NCBI GenBank assembly: GCA_902547955.1
Contig: CACCPY010000006.1
Location: forward strand, 45,991-109,990
Source: an uncultured Alphaproteobacteria bacterium
Lineage (GTDB): Bacteria; Pseudomonadota; Alphaproteobacteria; Methylaequorales; Methylaequoraceae
Direction of reading: 5' to 3'
Length of the DNA stretch: 64,000 nucleotides
Position numbers and translations under genes: made by a program
In this document: positions 27,415 through 36,349 of the stretch, piece by piece
Numbering within the stretch: the stretch's first letter is position 1
Layout of the letters: every line of letters starts with the position of its first letter
The notes under the pieces: model-generated
Told to the model about the DNA's origin: nothing
Seen by the model: only the letters and a program-made list of their open reading frames with translations
Databases searched by the model: none

Positions 27415-27744
27415 TTAATGCAATTTATCTTTTTCATTTGGAAACGCCATGCTTACCTCCTGGCATTTTGGACAAAGCCTAACAGCGAGATTCTGAGCCC
27501 TAGCAAAAATCAGGTCTGATTCTCTTAACAAACGTGATAAAAGTCTTCTTGCAACAAATTTCCTCTCATTTAAATCCTTTTCTGCAACCCACAATCTTTC
27601 AAACAATAGATTGTATCTGTCATGAAGAACTTTCCTTTTTTTAACAACATCATCAATGATTTCTACCATAATATTGTAAAAGTTTTCAGAAGAATCAGTT
27701 TGTTTTTTAGAATTAAAATAAAAATAATCGCTCAGTTTTTTCAT
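27415..27744 (-). CDS. Conserved-looking small protein of unknown function (109 aa)
   Basis: A mostly helical cytoplasmic protein with a Lys/Arg-rich centre (KKRKVLHDRYNLLFERLW) and a C-terminal CPKC pair near residue 91 that could bind a metal with other residues or a partner chain. No family recognised. It lies 73 bp downstream of the FecA-like receptor gene on the same strand and could be co-transcribed, which would make it iron-regulated. Confidence 0.6.
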   Translation of the reverse strand: MKKLSDYFYFNSKKQTDSSENFYNIMVEIIDDVVKKRKVLHDRYNLLFERLWVAEKDLNERKFVARRLLSRLLRESDLIFARAQNLAVRLCPKCQEVSMAFPNEKDKLH

Positions 27745-27817
27745 TAAGTCCCTAATGTTAAACCTTGGTAGTAATCTTAAAAAAAATTACTACCACAATT
27801 CTACTTCAATTATTATT

Positions 27818-30124
27818 TCAGTTAAATGTTGCTACAGCTTTTATCCATGCAGTAAGAGGCTTTCCTGACCTAGCACCTGCTGGATGTCTTGATGAAATAT
27901 ATTCAAGATCTGAAGCATTATTGACACCTACGACAAACTTGTAACTGTCATTAACTTGATACCCTGCTCTTAAATTAACCAAAGCAGCAGAGTCAATTCT
28001 ACCCGCCCTAGCATCAGGAGTTGTTCCTGAAATTTCAGTTTCTGTCTCAGCAGCTGTTCCATAAGACTCAGAGTGATATGTTACGTTAATTCCAAAATCA
28101 AACTTGTTTAATTCATAGTCAACACCAAAAGACAGAACGTGCTCAGGGATGTAAGGAACATTTGCTCCATCAAGCCCATAAGCAAAAATTGATTCTGTAT
28201 CGGTTGATGTCGAGTCACCATCTAAATTTGCATTTGTAAAAGTATAATTGGCATAAAAGGTTGCATCACCGGGAAAAGGAAGGAAATTTTCAGGTGAATA
28301 TGCAGTCATTAACTCTAAACCTTTGGATACAACTTTACCAGCGTTGTCAGCATCAGCTCCAGTGTTAGAGTTATCCAAAACTATTACGTCTTTAAAATTA
28401 GTGTGGAAACCTATTGCTGAAACCACCAGGTTATCATCGCTATATCTTACACCAATTTCTTTAGCAAGACTTTTTTCTGGGTTAATTGGTGTTCCATCAT
28501 CTCTAGATGCACTTGGCGAAGGCATGCTAAAACCTTTGTATACAGCTCCGAACCATTGCCAATTGTCGTCATGGTTGTATGTTAGTCCCCCACCAGGAAC
28601 AAAAGCGTAGGTTTTCTCAGAATCAGAAGTGGTAGCACCACTTCTATATGTCTGTTTTATATACTCAAAGCGTGAACCGAATGAAACTACAAAGTTATTA
28701 ATAGTTGCATTTTCTTCAAAATAAACTGCTGCACCTTTTGTAATTTGGTTTCTGTCGGCATTAAATGTTGTTCCAACTCCAGTAAGCACACCTGATGTTG
28801 CTTGAGTGAACTCGTGAACATATTGGTCACGGTTAATTTTATCATAATGAAATTTAAAGCCAACTTTTAGATCATGCTTTATATCTCTGTTAAATATATT
28901 TGTATTAAAATCAAAATCAGACTGATTCATTAATCCATAAGCATAATAAGCTCTATCGTTTGATTTATATTTAATATTACCAGCTGCCAAACCTTTATAA
29001 ATGTTTAAGTTACCTGTTCCATTTAAGCCTGCGTACGCTTTTGATACAATTTGATTCATACTGGCACCATTTACCTTATCAAGTTTATACCAGTCTCTAG
29101 TAAAATCATTGTAGTAAAGCGTTAGTGTATTTTTAACTTGTTTGTTAAATTCTGTATGAAGTTTACCATAATAAGTCTGAGCTTCTGAATTCATGTTGTC
29201 TAACTGACTCGCGACATACCTTTGATAAGGGTCAGCATTAAAATCCGCAGTTGTTAATCCGGCATAGCCTTCGTAATAATCAAGTTGATTTAAAGCTCCC
29301 TTTAATTCAAGAGTAATCTTCATGTCAGTTGGCAATTGCCATAAAATCTTAGCCATCGGAGCAAATTGATGAACTCCCCCGGCATCATCGCTTCCGTAGT
29401 GTGCTTGGGGGCCTGCACCATCAGGATCTACTGGACCGTTAAAATCTCTAAATCCATCATTTTCTCTGAAATATATTTCTCCTAAAACGGCAAGTGCACC
29501 AAATCTTCCTGATATTCCATAGTTTGCATATGCATGTGTTGTTTTATCATCATGGGATCCATAAGAAACACTTCCAAAATATTTTTCACCAAAATCTGTT
29601 GGAGTAGTTTGATAATTTATTACACCACCAGTTGTATGCGGTCCATATCTAAATTGACTACTACCTTTTAGTATCTCAATTGCATGCATCTTTGCTGCTA
29701 AAGGAGAATAATAAGCGTCCGGTGCAGAATATGGTGCAGGGGCAATATTAATTCCATCTTCCATCATTGTGACTGCTGCAGATCTAAGTGAACTTGCACC
29801 TCTCAAACTTATGTTAGGAAAAAGTCCATAACCTCCTTCCTCACGAGAATAAACACCTGTTGAGTTTCTAAGTATGTCATTTATATTCTGGAAGTTGTAT
29901 TTTTGAATTTGTTCTCCAGGTATGTAGTCACCAGAACCAGGTAATTCAAAATCCTGCTCTGGTGACTCATAAATATTTACATCAGGGGCGTTGTAAGCTA
30001 AATCCTGAGAAATAGAGTTGCCGCATAAAATGAGGCAGATTCCAAAAGCTAACCATGGCGATTGACGGGTATATTTAGGTACCAAACTTTCAGTCATTAC
30101 TGAACTTTTATTTAATTTTTTCAT
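27818..30124 (-). CDS. TonB-dependent iron receptor, FecA-like
   Basis: Outer-membrane gated barrel for a ferric chelate. The plug domain follows the FecA pattern: YSREEGGYGLFPNISLRGAS, MMEDGINIAPAPYSAPDAYY, AIEILKGSSQFRYGPHTTGG. The barrel (about 200-768) ends in an aromatic/hydrophobic strand KAVATFN. A hydrophobic export signal lies at about residues 20-40 after a charged start, so the true start may be a little further in. Two Fur boxes just upstream indicate iron repression. FecA-like means ferric citrate is possible, but the substrate is not proven. No fecR/fecI regulators are nearby. Confidence 0.88.
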   Translation of the reverse strand: MKKLNKSSVMTESLVPKYTRQSPWLAFGICLILCGNSISQDLAYNAPDVNIYESPEQDFELPGSGDYIPGEQIQKYNFQNINDILRNSTGVYSREEGGYGLFPNISLRGASSLRSAAVTMMEDGINIAPAPYSAPDAYYSPLAAKMHAIEILKGSSQFRYGPHTTGGVINYQTTPTDFGEKYFGSVSYGSHDDKTTHAYANYGISGRFGALAVLGEIYFRENDGFRDFNGPVDPDGAGPQAHYGSDDAGGVHQFAPMAKILWQLPTDMKITLELKGALNQLDYYEGYAGLTTADFNADPYQRYVASQLDNMNSEAQTYYGKLHTEFNKQVKNTLTLYYNDFTRDWYKLDKVNGASMNQIVSKAYAGLNGTGNLNIYKGLAAGNIKYKSNDRAYYAYGLMNQSDFDFNTNIFNRDIKHDLKVGFKFHYDKINRDQYVHEFTQATSGVLTGVGTTFNADRNQITKGAAVYFEENATINNFVVSFGSRFEYIKQTYRSGATTSDSEKTYAFVPGGGLTYNHDDNWQWFGAVYKGFSMPSPSASRDDGTPINPEKSLAKEIGVRYSDDNLVVSAIGFHTNFKDVIVLDNSNTGADADNAGKVVSKGLELMTAYSPENFLPFPGDATFYANYTFTNANLDGDSTSTDTESIFAYGLDGANVPYIPEHVLSFGVDYELNKFDFGINVTYHSESYGTAAETETEISGTTPDARAGRIDSAALVNLRAGYQVNDSYKFVVGVNNASDLEYISSRHPAGARSGKPLTAWIKAVATFN

Positions 30125-30162
30125 TGTGTATAGAATTCTTTTTTTTAACTTATTTATTTTAT

Positions 30163-30220
30163 AATGATAGTAATTATCATTATCAATGTTTAGTCAAGTA
30201 GAATGATAATAATTATCATT
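30163..30220. promoter_or_regulatory. Two Fur boxes upstream of the FecA-like receptor
   Basis: AATGATAATAATTATCATT at 30202-30220 is a perfect 9-1-9 palindrome, and AATGATAGTAATTATCATT at 30163-30181 has one mismatch. Both agree closely with the classical 19-bp Fur box. Their centres are 39 bp apart, and the nearer one is about 40 bp from the receptor start at 30124. The rest of the gap to 30422 shows no gene. Confidence 0.85.
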
Positions 30221-30422
30221 ATTAATAAGTAAATTGCCATTTGCCGCAACTTTATTTTTTGTCTTGTATTCGATAGGGTTAATAAAGACATGAAAATATT
30301 TAAAGCTTTGTCAAATTTCACAAAATATATTTAGGTAAGTTTTCACATCAAATTTTTAAACTAGTGTTATCATTAGATAATATTGATTAAATATTCTCTG
30401 AGACTCTGTTAAAATTAAATTT

Positions 30423-31334
30423 ATGAAAAATATTCTATTTTTATTTTCAATTATGATTATGACAATTTCAAAATGCTGGTCATTTGACTTTACGGAAGTT
30501 GAAAAAGGGATGTATGTACATTTTGGAACACAGGAGGATTCAAATTCAGAAAATATTGGGGATATAGCAAATATTGGATTTATAATTGGCACAAAATCTA
30601 TTGCAGTAATTGATGCTGGGGCTTCAGTAAAAATTGGAAAAGCAATGCTCAAAAAAATAAAAAAAATTTCTAAACTACCAATCTCTCATATAATTATTAC
30701 ACACTCACATCCTGATCACTTTTTGGGTACAGAGGCATTAATTGCAGATAATCCAGTAATTATTGGACATGAAAATTTAAATAGATCTTTAATTAACAAT
30801 TTTGACTTCTACAAAGCTCTTCAATTTAATTTAACTAAAGATGAATCCCTCAAGACAACAAACCTCATTTTAGCTAATAAATTTGTTAAAAAAAATCAAA
30901 CACTCAAAATTAACCTTGGAGATAGAAATTTAATGATTAGAGCTTGGTCAAGTGGGCATACCGATAATGATCTATCTATATATGATGAAAACTCAAAAAT
31001 ATTTTGGTCAGAAAATATATTTGTTGACAGAATTCCATCTATCAGGGCTAGTATTTTAGGCTGGCGTAAGAATTTAAGTGAGATTCAAAAACTGGATATT
31101 AACAAAATAGTTCCTGGACATGGACCAGTAATATCAAAAATCGAGGCTATTTCTCCAATGATTGATTATTTAGATGAATTAATATCTGAGGTTAGATTTT
31201 TTCACGAAAATAATAAATCTCTTGATTACGTATTAAAAAATATTAGCCAGGAAAATAAACAGGGGTGGCTTCTTTACGATGAATATCATATGAGTAACAC
31301 AACGAAAGCATTTACTGAACTAGAATGGGAATAA
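30423..31334 (+). CDS. Exported metallo-beta-lactamase-fold hydrolase
   Basis: Zinc hydrolase, probably periplasmic (signal peptide about 1-20). The metal motif THSHPDH is at residues 93-99, the later histidine is in SSGHTDND, and VPGHGPV supplies the last ligand. The start HFGTQEDSNSENIGDIANIGF resembles the 'quinoprotein relay system zinc metallohydrolase' group, which accompanies PQQ-type enzymes; no such enzyme is in the window. The length is 303 aa. It stands alone on the plus strand opposite the Fur-controlled receptor. Confidence 0.8.
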   Translation: MKNILFLFSIMIMTISKCWSFDFTEVEKGMYVHFGTQEDSNSENIGDIANIGFIIGTKSIAVIDAGASVKIGKAMLKKIKKISKLPISHIIITHSHPDHFLGTEALIADNPVIIGHENLNRSLINNFDFYKALQFNLTKDESLKTTNLILANKFVKKNQTLKINLGDRNLMIRAWSSGHTDNDLSIYDENSKIFWSENIFVDRIPSIRASILGWRKNLSEIQKLDINKIVPGHGPVISKIEAISPMIDYLDELISEVRFFHENNKSLDYVLKNISQENKQGWLLYDEYHMSNTTKAFTELEWE

Positions 31335-31373
31335 AATTAAACAATTTAAAAAAATAGACGTTTTACTACCTAT

Positions 31374-31526
31374 ATGTTTCCGCTTTTAATAAAATTATTT
31401 GTCTACATAAATATTCTGATTGTAATTTGTGTATCTGTATTTTTAATGTTTTCAAAAAAAAATGAACCGAAAGAATTTCCAGAAAAATTTTCAAAAAAAT
31501 ATATATTAAAACTGCCAAGATTATAA
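31374..31526 (+). CDS. Small single-span membrane protein (50 aa)
   Basis: ATG to TAA encodes a helix (residues 4-26, LLIKLFVYINILIVICVSVF) followed by a basic tail (KKNEPKEFPEKFSKKY). It leads a co-directional series of small ORFs (31570, 31752, 32099). Membrane-protein composition and position support it, but there is no clear ribosome binding site and no family recognised. Confidence 0.4.
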   Translation: MFPLLIKLFVYINILIVICVSVFLMFSKKNEPKEFPEKFSKKYILKLPRL

Positions 31527-31569
31527 AAAAAGTATTTACTATTTTTCCGCCAAACACTACATTAATGTT

Positions 31570-31743
31570 ATGAAAAATGAATATTCTTCAGACGACTTTA
31601 AAAAACTAGAAGAAAAAATTGATCGACTACAAAAATCAGTTAATAAACTTGAAAAAAAGTTGTGTAGTCATATAGATTTTATTGATAGAGTGTATGAGCC
31701 TTTGAGAAGTCCAATTTCAAAAATAAAAAACTTTTTTGGCTAA
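31570..31743 (+). CDS. Small coiled-coil protein (57 aa)
   Basis: MKNEYSSDDFKKLEEKIDRL begins a heptad-patterned helix (residues 10-32), followed by HIDFIDRVYEPLRSPISKIK. The clean heptads and a lack of low-complexity bias argue that it is a real protein. It lies 8 bp before the DUF3147-like gene. No function known. Confidence 0.6.
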   Translation: MKNEYSSDDFKKLEEKIDRLQKSVNKLEKKLCSHIDFIDRVYEPLRSPISKIKNFFG

Positions 31744-31751
31744 ACCATTAA

Positions 31752-32090
31752 ATGCTCTCATTTGCTTTAAAAGTAATCTTTTCTGGTATTATTATTGCTT
31801 TCGCAAGCTGGCTCTCAATCAAAAAACCAATACTCGCAGGGTTTATTATAGCCTTACCACTCATGAGTCTTATCTCAATCTTTTTTTCATATCTAGAGCA
31901 TAAAGATATGGAGAAAACAATTTTATTTTCAAAAAGTATTCTAGTTGGAGTTCCAGCCTCCCTAACCTTCTTCATCCCCTTTTTTTTCGCTGAATATTTT
32001 AGACTAAATTTTTTCACTACTTATTTTTTAGGTATTTTATTTCTTATTTGTGGTTTTTTTACTCATAAATTTATTATGAACCAATTGTAA
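31752..32090 (+). CDS. DUF3147-like membrane protein (112 aa)
   Basis: Four hydrophobic helices; the first loop has the KKPILAGFIIALPLMSLIS pattern and the third ILVGVPASLTFFIPFFF, which resemble DUF3147 transporter-like small membrane proteins. Function unknown. It lies 8 bp after the coiled-coil ORF, so they are probably one operon. Confidence 0.6.
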   Translation: MLSFALKVIFSGIIIAFASWLSIKKPILAGFIIALPLMSLISIFFSYLEHKDMEKTILFSKSILVGVPASLTFFIPFFFAEYFRLNFFTTYFLGILFLICGFFTHKFIMNQL

Positions 32091-32098
32091 AACGGTGC

Positions 32099-32188
32099 AT
32101 GCAGGAGATCTTTAGACTTTTAGGATACCTGTTGTTGATATCTATTGTCATTTTTTCTTTAGTAAAAGTTATATTTAACTTTGTATAA
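32099..32188 (+). CDS. Possible 29-aa membrane microprotein
   Basis: ATG at 32099, eight bases after the DUF3147-like stop, begins a 29-codon ORF (MQEIFRLLGYLLLISIVIFS...) that would be one membrane helix with short ends. It may be translationally coupled to the preceding gene. Such short hydrophobic frames also occur by chance in AT-rich DNA. Confidence 0.3.
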   Translation: MQEIFRLLGYLLLISIVIFSLVKVIFNFV

Positions 32189-32234
32189 TGTTTTAAAGTG
32201 CAATTAATTTTGTTATTATAATACTTACAACTTT

Positions 32235-32693
32235 ATGGAAAAAATTTATATTGATTATGGGCAGAGAATTAATGGCGCTATACTGGGTGTTATTAAAGAT
32301 ATTTTAAAAGATTTGTCAGAATCAAAAATCTCATCTAATCATTGTTTTTACATTAGTTTTAAAACTAAAGATAAAAATGTAAAAATATCCAGAAATCTTC
32401 TTAAAGAGTATCCAAACGAAATGACAATTGTTCTTCAAAATCAATACTGGGATCTGGATGTAAATAAGGATTTTTTTTCAGTCACACTGTCATTCAATAA
32501 AAAAAAGGAAGCATTAGAAGTACCTTTTAGATCCATTACTAAATTTTATGATCCATTTGTTAAATTTAGTATTCAATTAGAACTTAAAAATGAAAAACAA
32601 AAAATTAATAATAAAAAGAAAAGGAATAAAAAAATTAAAAACCAAGAGGAAAAAATTGTAACACTAGACGATTTTAGAAAAAAAAATGAGTAA
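32235..32693 (+). CDS. sspB: SspB, ClpXP specificity-enhancing adaptor (alpha type)
   Basis: Delivers tmRNA-tagged proteins to the ClpXP protease. The order HCFYISFKTKDKNVKIS, LLKEYPNEMTIVLQNQYWDL and VPFRSITKFYDPFVKFSIQ matches the alphaproteobacterial SspB fold. The tail (about 115-140) is Lys/Asn-rich, and ends in a conserved-looking segment VTLDDFRKKNE, in the place of the ClpX-docking peptide. The length is 152 aa. It overlaps fumC by 8 bp. Confidence 0.85.
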   Translation: MEKIYIDYGQRINGAILGVIKDILKDLSESKISSNHCFYISFKTKDKNVKISRNLLKEYPNEMTIVLQNQYWDLDVNKDFFSVTLSFNKKKEALEVPFRSITKFYDPFVKFSIQLELKNEKQKINNKKKRNKKIKNQEEKIVTLDDFRKKNE

Positions 32694-34068
32694 CTTTAGA
32701 ATTGAAAAAGATACTTTAGGAAAGGTTAAAGTTCCAAAAGAAAAATTTTGGGGTGCGCAAACACAAAGAAGCCTAGAAAATTTCAATATAGGAAATGATA
32801 AAATGCCGAAAGAATTAATTTATTCGTTTGCAATTCAAAAAAAAGCAGCTGCAATCAGCAACATTGCATTAGGAAATTTAAATTCAAGATTAGGAAAGCA
32901 AATTATTAAAGTTTGTGACGAAATCATCTCGGGAAAACTTGATGATCAATTTCCTCTATCGGTATGGCAAACTGGCTCTGGAACCCAAACAAACATGAAT
33001 TTAAATGAGGTGATAGCAAATAAAGCAAATAAAAATCTAGGGAAAAGTTTAGGTTTGTATGATCCCATACATCCGAATGATCACTGCAACTTAGGACAAT
33101 CCTCTAATGACTCGTTTCCAACTGCGATGCATATTTCATTGGTAAAAGTGATAAATGAAATCCTAGAACCTGAGGTTTCAAAATTCATTAAATCGATTAA
33201 AAAAAAAGAAAGAGAATTTAAAAAAATTGTGAAAATCGGAAGAACTCATTTACAAGATGCTACACCTATTACATTGGAGCAAGAGTTTAGTGGATTTGCC
33301 AAACAAATAGAAAATTGTTTAAAGAGAATTAAAAATTCCAAAGAGGAATTATATTCTCTCGCCCAAGGTGGAACAGCTGTGGGAACAGGTTTAAATTCAT
33401 CGCCAAAGTTTGTAAAAGGATTTGTAAAAGCAATACAACTAATTACTAATTTACCGTTTAAAGAGTCAAAAAATAAATTTGAATCACTTTCCAGTCATGA
33501 ACCAATTATTTTTTTAAATAGTAGTATTAATTCTCTTGTTATAGCCTGTTATAAAATTGCGAATGATATAAGAATGCTTGCTTCGGGTCCTAGGTGTGGC
33601 ATAGGAGAATTAATTTTACCATCAAACGAACCTGGTTCTTCGATTATGCCAGGTAAGGTTAATCCCACACAATGTGAAGCCATGGCACAGGTTTGTATAC
33701 ATTTACAAGGTTTGTATGCCTCAAATTTTTTCGCAGGTACCCAAGGGCATTTTCAATTGAATGCAAATAAAACCTTAATCATTTTTAACTCATTAAGATC
33801 CATAAATCTAATCTCAGACGCAATTAAATCATTTCGTATTAAGTGTTTGGATAAAGTTATCGCAAATAAAAATCAAATAGAAAAAAATCTAAAAAACTCT
33901 TTGATGTTGATTACAGCACTGAATCCCAAAATTGGTTACGAAAAATCAGCAGAAATAGCAAAAAAGGCATTCAAAGAAAAAATTACTCTTAGGGAAGCAA
34001 CAATAAAACTTGGACATTTAAGTGAAAAAGAGTTTGATAATTTAGTTGACCCAAAAAAAATGGTTTAA
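32686..34068 (+). CDS. fumC: Fumarate hydratase, class II
   Basis: Interconverts fumarate and malate in the TCA cycle. The superfamily signature GSSIMPGKVNPTQCEA is near residue 320, and the substrate-binding TGSGTQTNMNLNEV and QSSNDSFPTAMH segments are present. The length of 460 aa is canonical. It is coupled to sspB (8-bp overlap) and converges with the AsmA-like gene. Confidence 0.97.
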   Translation: MSNFRIEKDTLGKVKVPKEKFWGAQTQRSLENFNIGNDKMPKELIYSFAIQKKAAAISNIALGNLNSRLGKQIIKVCDEIISGKLDDQFPLSVWQTGSGTQTNMNLNEVIANKANKNLGKSLGLYDPIHPNDHCNLGQSSNDSFPTAMHISLVKVINEILEPEVSKFIKSIKKKEREFKKIVKIGRTHLQDATPITLEQEFSGFAKQIENCLKRIKNSKEELYSLAQGGTAVGTGLNSSPKFVKGFVKAIQLITNLPFKESKNKFESLSSHEPIIFLNSSINSLVIACYKIANDIRMLASGPRCGIGELILPSNEPGSSIMPGKVNPTQCEAMAQVCIHLQGLYASNFFAGTQGHFQLNANKTLIIFNSLRSINLISDAIKSFRIKCLDKVIANKNQIEKNLKNSLMLITALNPKIGYEKSAEIAKKAFKEKITLREATIKLGHLSEKEFDNLVDPKKMV

Positions 34069-34075
34069 TCAAAAA

Positions 34076-35734
34076 TTAATTTTCAAATAAATCCAATATC
34101 GAATTGGGATTAAAACTTTTATTATCAAACATTTTTTTTATTTCATTTGGATCAATAATTATTGATTTGCTCTCATCCAGAATTTTTTTAACGCTTTTGT
34201 TAAATAACTCTTGTTTTAAATCCTCAAAGTTATATTTAACACTATAATCATCAATTTTTCCCGAAATATTTATACCAAGAGGTGGAAGTTTTTTAAATTT
34301 AGAAGTCTTAAAGTAAGCTTTATTTTTTAAATTTATATCATTGTTTAATAGGTTAAAACTGCCAAAAGAATTCAATTCAACATTATTGTGAAAAGCTTTA
34401 CCTTTTTTAATTTTTAATTTTCCATTTTCAACAAAAAAGTTAAACTCTATAAATTGAAGTACTGAACTACCCTTTAAGACCCTTGGGTTAATTACGTTTA
34501 TCAGGGATGCAAAATCTTTTATATTATCAACATCATTGACAACTTTATCTATATCCAAACCTTTTAATTTAATCCTTCCAGTTTTACAGTTCCCATTTGA
34601 AACAACGGTTTTTAGATTATTCTGATTTTTACCAATGAGATAATCAAAAACAAGATTACAATTAACTTGCCCGTCTAAAAGATCATATTTTGTTTTTCCA
34701 AAATAACTTTCCTTTACATGGAAGTTTTTTAAATTTAAATTCCCTTTTACTTTATTATTACTCAGATTAACAAGGCTCATACCAGTAATTTTTGCACCTT
34801 CAAAACTTGCTACTATGCTTTGAATTTCAAAATTAGGGTGCTGATATATTACTGAGAATTCTGTATTTTCTAACAAAACATTTGAAACTAAAAGTTTTTT
34901 TATTCTAAAATTAACTTTTTTTGTTTTTTTTTTCTTACCTATGTGAATAGGGTCACTACTTTTGAAACTGACCAATTGCTTATTAATTGATAAAAGTTCA
35001 TCTAAATTCAGAAAATCACTCTTTATCTCTCCATTTAAAAGAAAATCGTTTTTAATAAAATTGACCTGGCCTATAAAATCTAACTTATTTTTTCCATTAA
35101 TTTTTTTTTGCATAATCAGATTAAACTGATTGTCTTTGACCTGAAAACCATCGAAAATAACTTCAGAATTTAATTTTTTTAAAGCTAGGTTACCATTAAT
35201 GCTCAATCTCTCTTTACCTTTGACAATAGCATTAAAATTATCAAAACCTAGATTTGGTGCCTTTTCAAATTTTACTAACCCTTGTTTAATTCTTATAATT
35301 TCAAATTTATCGCTCAATTTTTTTAATTTATCATAAAAATATTCTTTTTCATTATTAACAAAAATTTTAAATTTTTCATTTTGAGCCGAGTTCAGACCTT
35401 TACGAACTTTCAGACTTGGAGATAATAATTCCATATTAGTCACTTCTGGTTTTAAGTCAAAAATTGAAGACCAAGTAATAGAAATTTTTATTTCCTTAAT
35501 TTGTAAATCTAACTTTTTATCAAAGTATTTTAACGAATTAATTTTTAATGTAGGGAATGGCAATAAAGTTAGATTGACATCTTCATCAAAGGATATGTTA
35601 GCTTTGAGTTCAGAATTAATTTTTTCTTTAGCCAATTTTACAAATTTTTGTTTATCAACAAAAAATGGGACAATAAAAGCAATTATGATTAAAGAAAAAA
35701 TTAGAACAATAGTGATTCTGATAAGTTTAAACAC
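34076..35734 (-). CDS. AsmA-family protein
   Basis: Large envelope protein, possibly in lipid transport or outer-membrane assembly. It has one N-terminal membrane helix (about 4-24), then a long beta-rich periplasmic region (NLTLLPFPTLKINSLKYFD, typical of AsmA; later repeats of 'G.L.LKN' type) and a C-terminal AsmA domain (KGSSVLQFIEFNFFVENG). The length is 552 aa. Start is GTG at 35734, whose first base pair overlaps the stop (TAG) of the SH3 gene upstream. Confidence 0.8.
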   Translation of the reverse strand: MFKLIRITIVLIFSLIIIAFIVPFFVDKQKFVKLAKEKINSELKANISFDEDVNLTLLPFPTLKINSLKYFDKKLDLQIKEIKISITWSSIFDLKPEVTNMELLSPSLKVRKGLNSAQNEKFKIFVNNEKEYFYDKLKKLSDKFEIIRIKQGLVKFEKAPNLGFDNFNAIVKGKERLSINGNLALKKLNSEVIFDGFQVKDNQFNLIMQKKINGKNKLDFIGQVNFIKNDFLLNGEIKSDFLNLDELLSINKQLVSFKSSDPIHIGKKKKTKKVNFRIKKLLVSNVLLENTEFSVIYQHPNFEIQSIVASFEGAKITGMSLVNLSNNKVKGNLNLKNFHVKESYFGKTKYDLLDGQVNCNLVFDYLIGKNQNNLKTVVSNGNCKTGRIKLKGLDIDKVVNDVDNIKDFASLINVINPRVLKGSSVLQFIEFNFFVENGKLKIKKGKAFHNNVELNSFGSFNLLNNDINLKNKAYFKTSKFKKLPPLGINISGKIDDYSVKYNFEDLKQELFNKSVKKILDESKSIIIDPNEIKKMFDNKSFNPNSILDLFEN

Positions 35735-36333
35735 TATTTAGTTGACTTAAGATATCTAGGTCTGTGAGGACCAGATAGTATAATAAATTGTTCCTCGCCA
35801 CTCTCGTTTCTAAAGGATAAAAAAGAAGGTGATTGGTTTTGATTCTTCCATAAATCATAAACCTGAAATGCTTGATTCGCATGTCTTCTTCCCTTAAACC
35901 ATTCATTATCGGCAGTTATAGCAGCAGCTGCTCCACCAAGGTGTTCCACACTTATAAAAGTCTCTATGGAGATTGCTTCTTTAATAGACTTACTCATTTC
36001 CATAACTCTTTCTTCAAAAATGATAAACGAAGATTCGTAATCTTTACTTTTTCCAGAATTTTTGGGTTTTTCCTTAGACAATACTTCTTTTTGTATCCAT
36101 CCTACTAACCCAGTTTTTTCATCTAACACATTTGCCCATTCATCTTGATTCTTTTTTAATATTAATTTTTTACCAAACTCAATTGGGTAAATTATTGGTG
36201 ATTCAATGGATGGTTGCATGTAAATATTACTAAGTTCTTTAGCTGAAAAAAAAACTTCTGAAAAAACAGTTTTGGATATTAAAAATAAAAGTGTGAGTAT
36301 AAAATAGTGTTTCATAATATTTAAAATAAACAT
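35734..36333 (-). CDS. Exported SH3-domain protein
   Basis: A periplasmic protein with a bacterial SH3-like domain (residues about 30-95), with the pattern ELSNIYMQPSIESPIIYPIE and DEKTGLVGWIQKEVLS. A signal peptide precedes it; the more likely start is the ATG at 36315 (MKHYFILTLLFLISK). The second half (about 110-199) resembles the conserved C-terminus that some SH3 proteins in Alphaproteobacteria share but has no known function. Coupled to the AsmA-like gene. Confidence 0.75.
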   Translation of the reverse strand: MFILNIMKHYFILTLLFLISKTVFSEVFFSAKELSNIYMQPSIESPIIYPIEFGKKLILKKNQDEWANVLDEKTGLVGWIQKEVLSKEKPKNSGKSKDYESSFIIFEERVMEMSKSIKEAISIETFISVEHLGGAAAAITADNEWFKGRRHANQAFQVYDLWKNQNQSPSFLSFRNESGEEQFIILSGPHRPRYLKSTK

Positions 36334-36349
36334 ATAAAAACAGTATATA

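Noticed and set aside
31366..31557. Minus-strand ORF of 63 codons
   Set aside because: It overlaps the plus-strand 50-codon membrane ORF, which fits the direction and spacing of its neighbours better.
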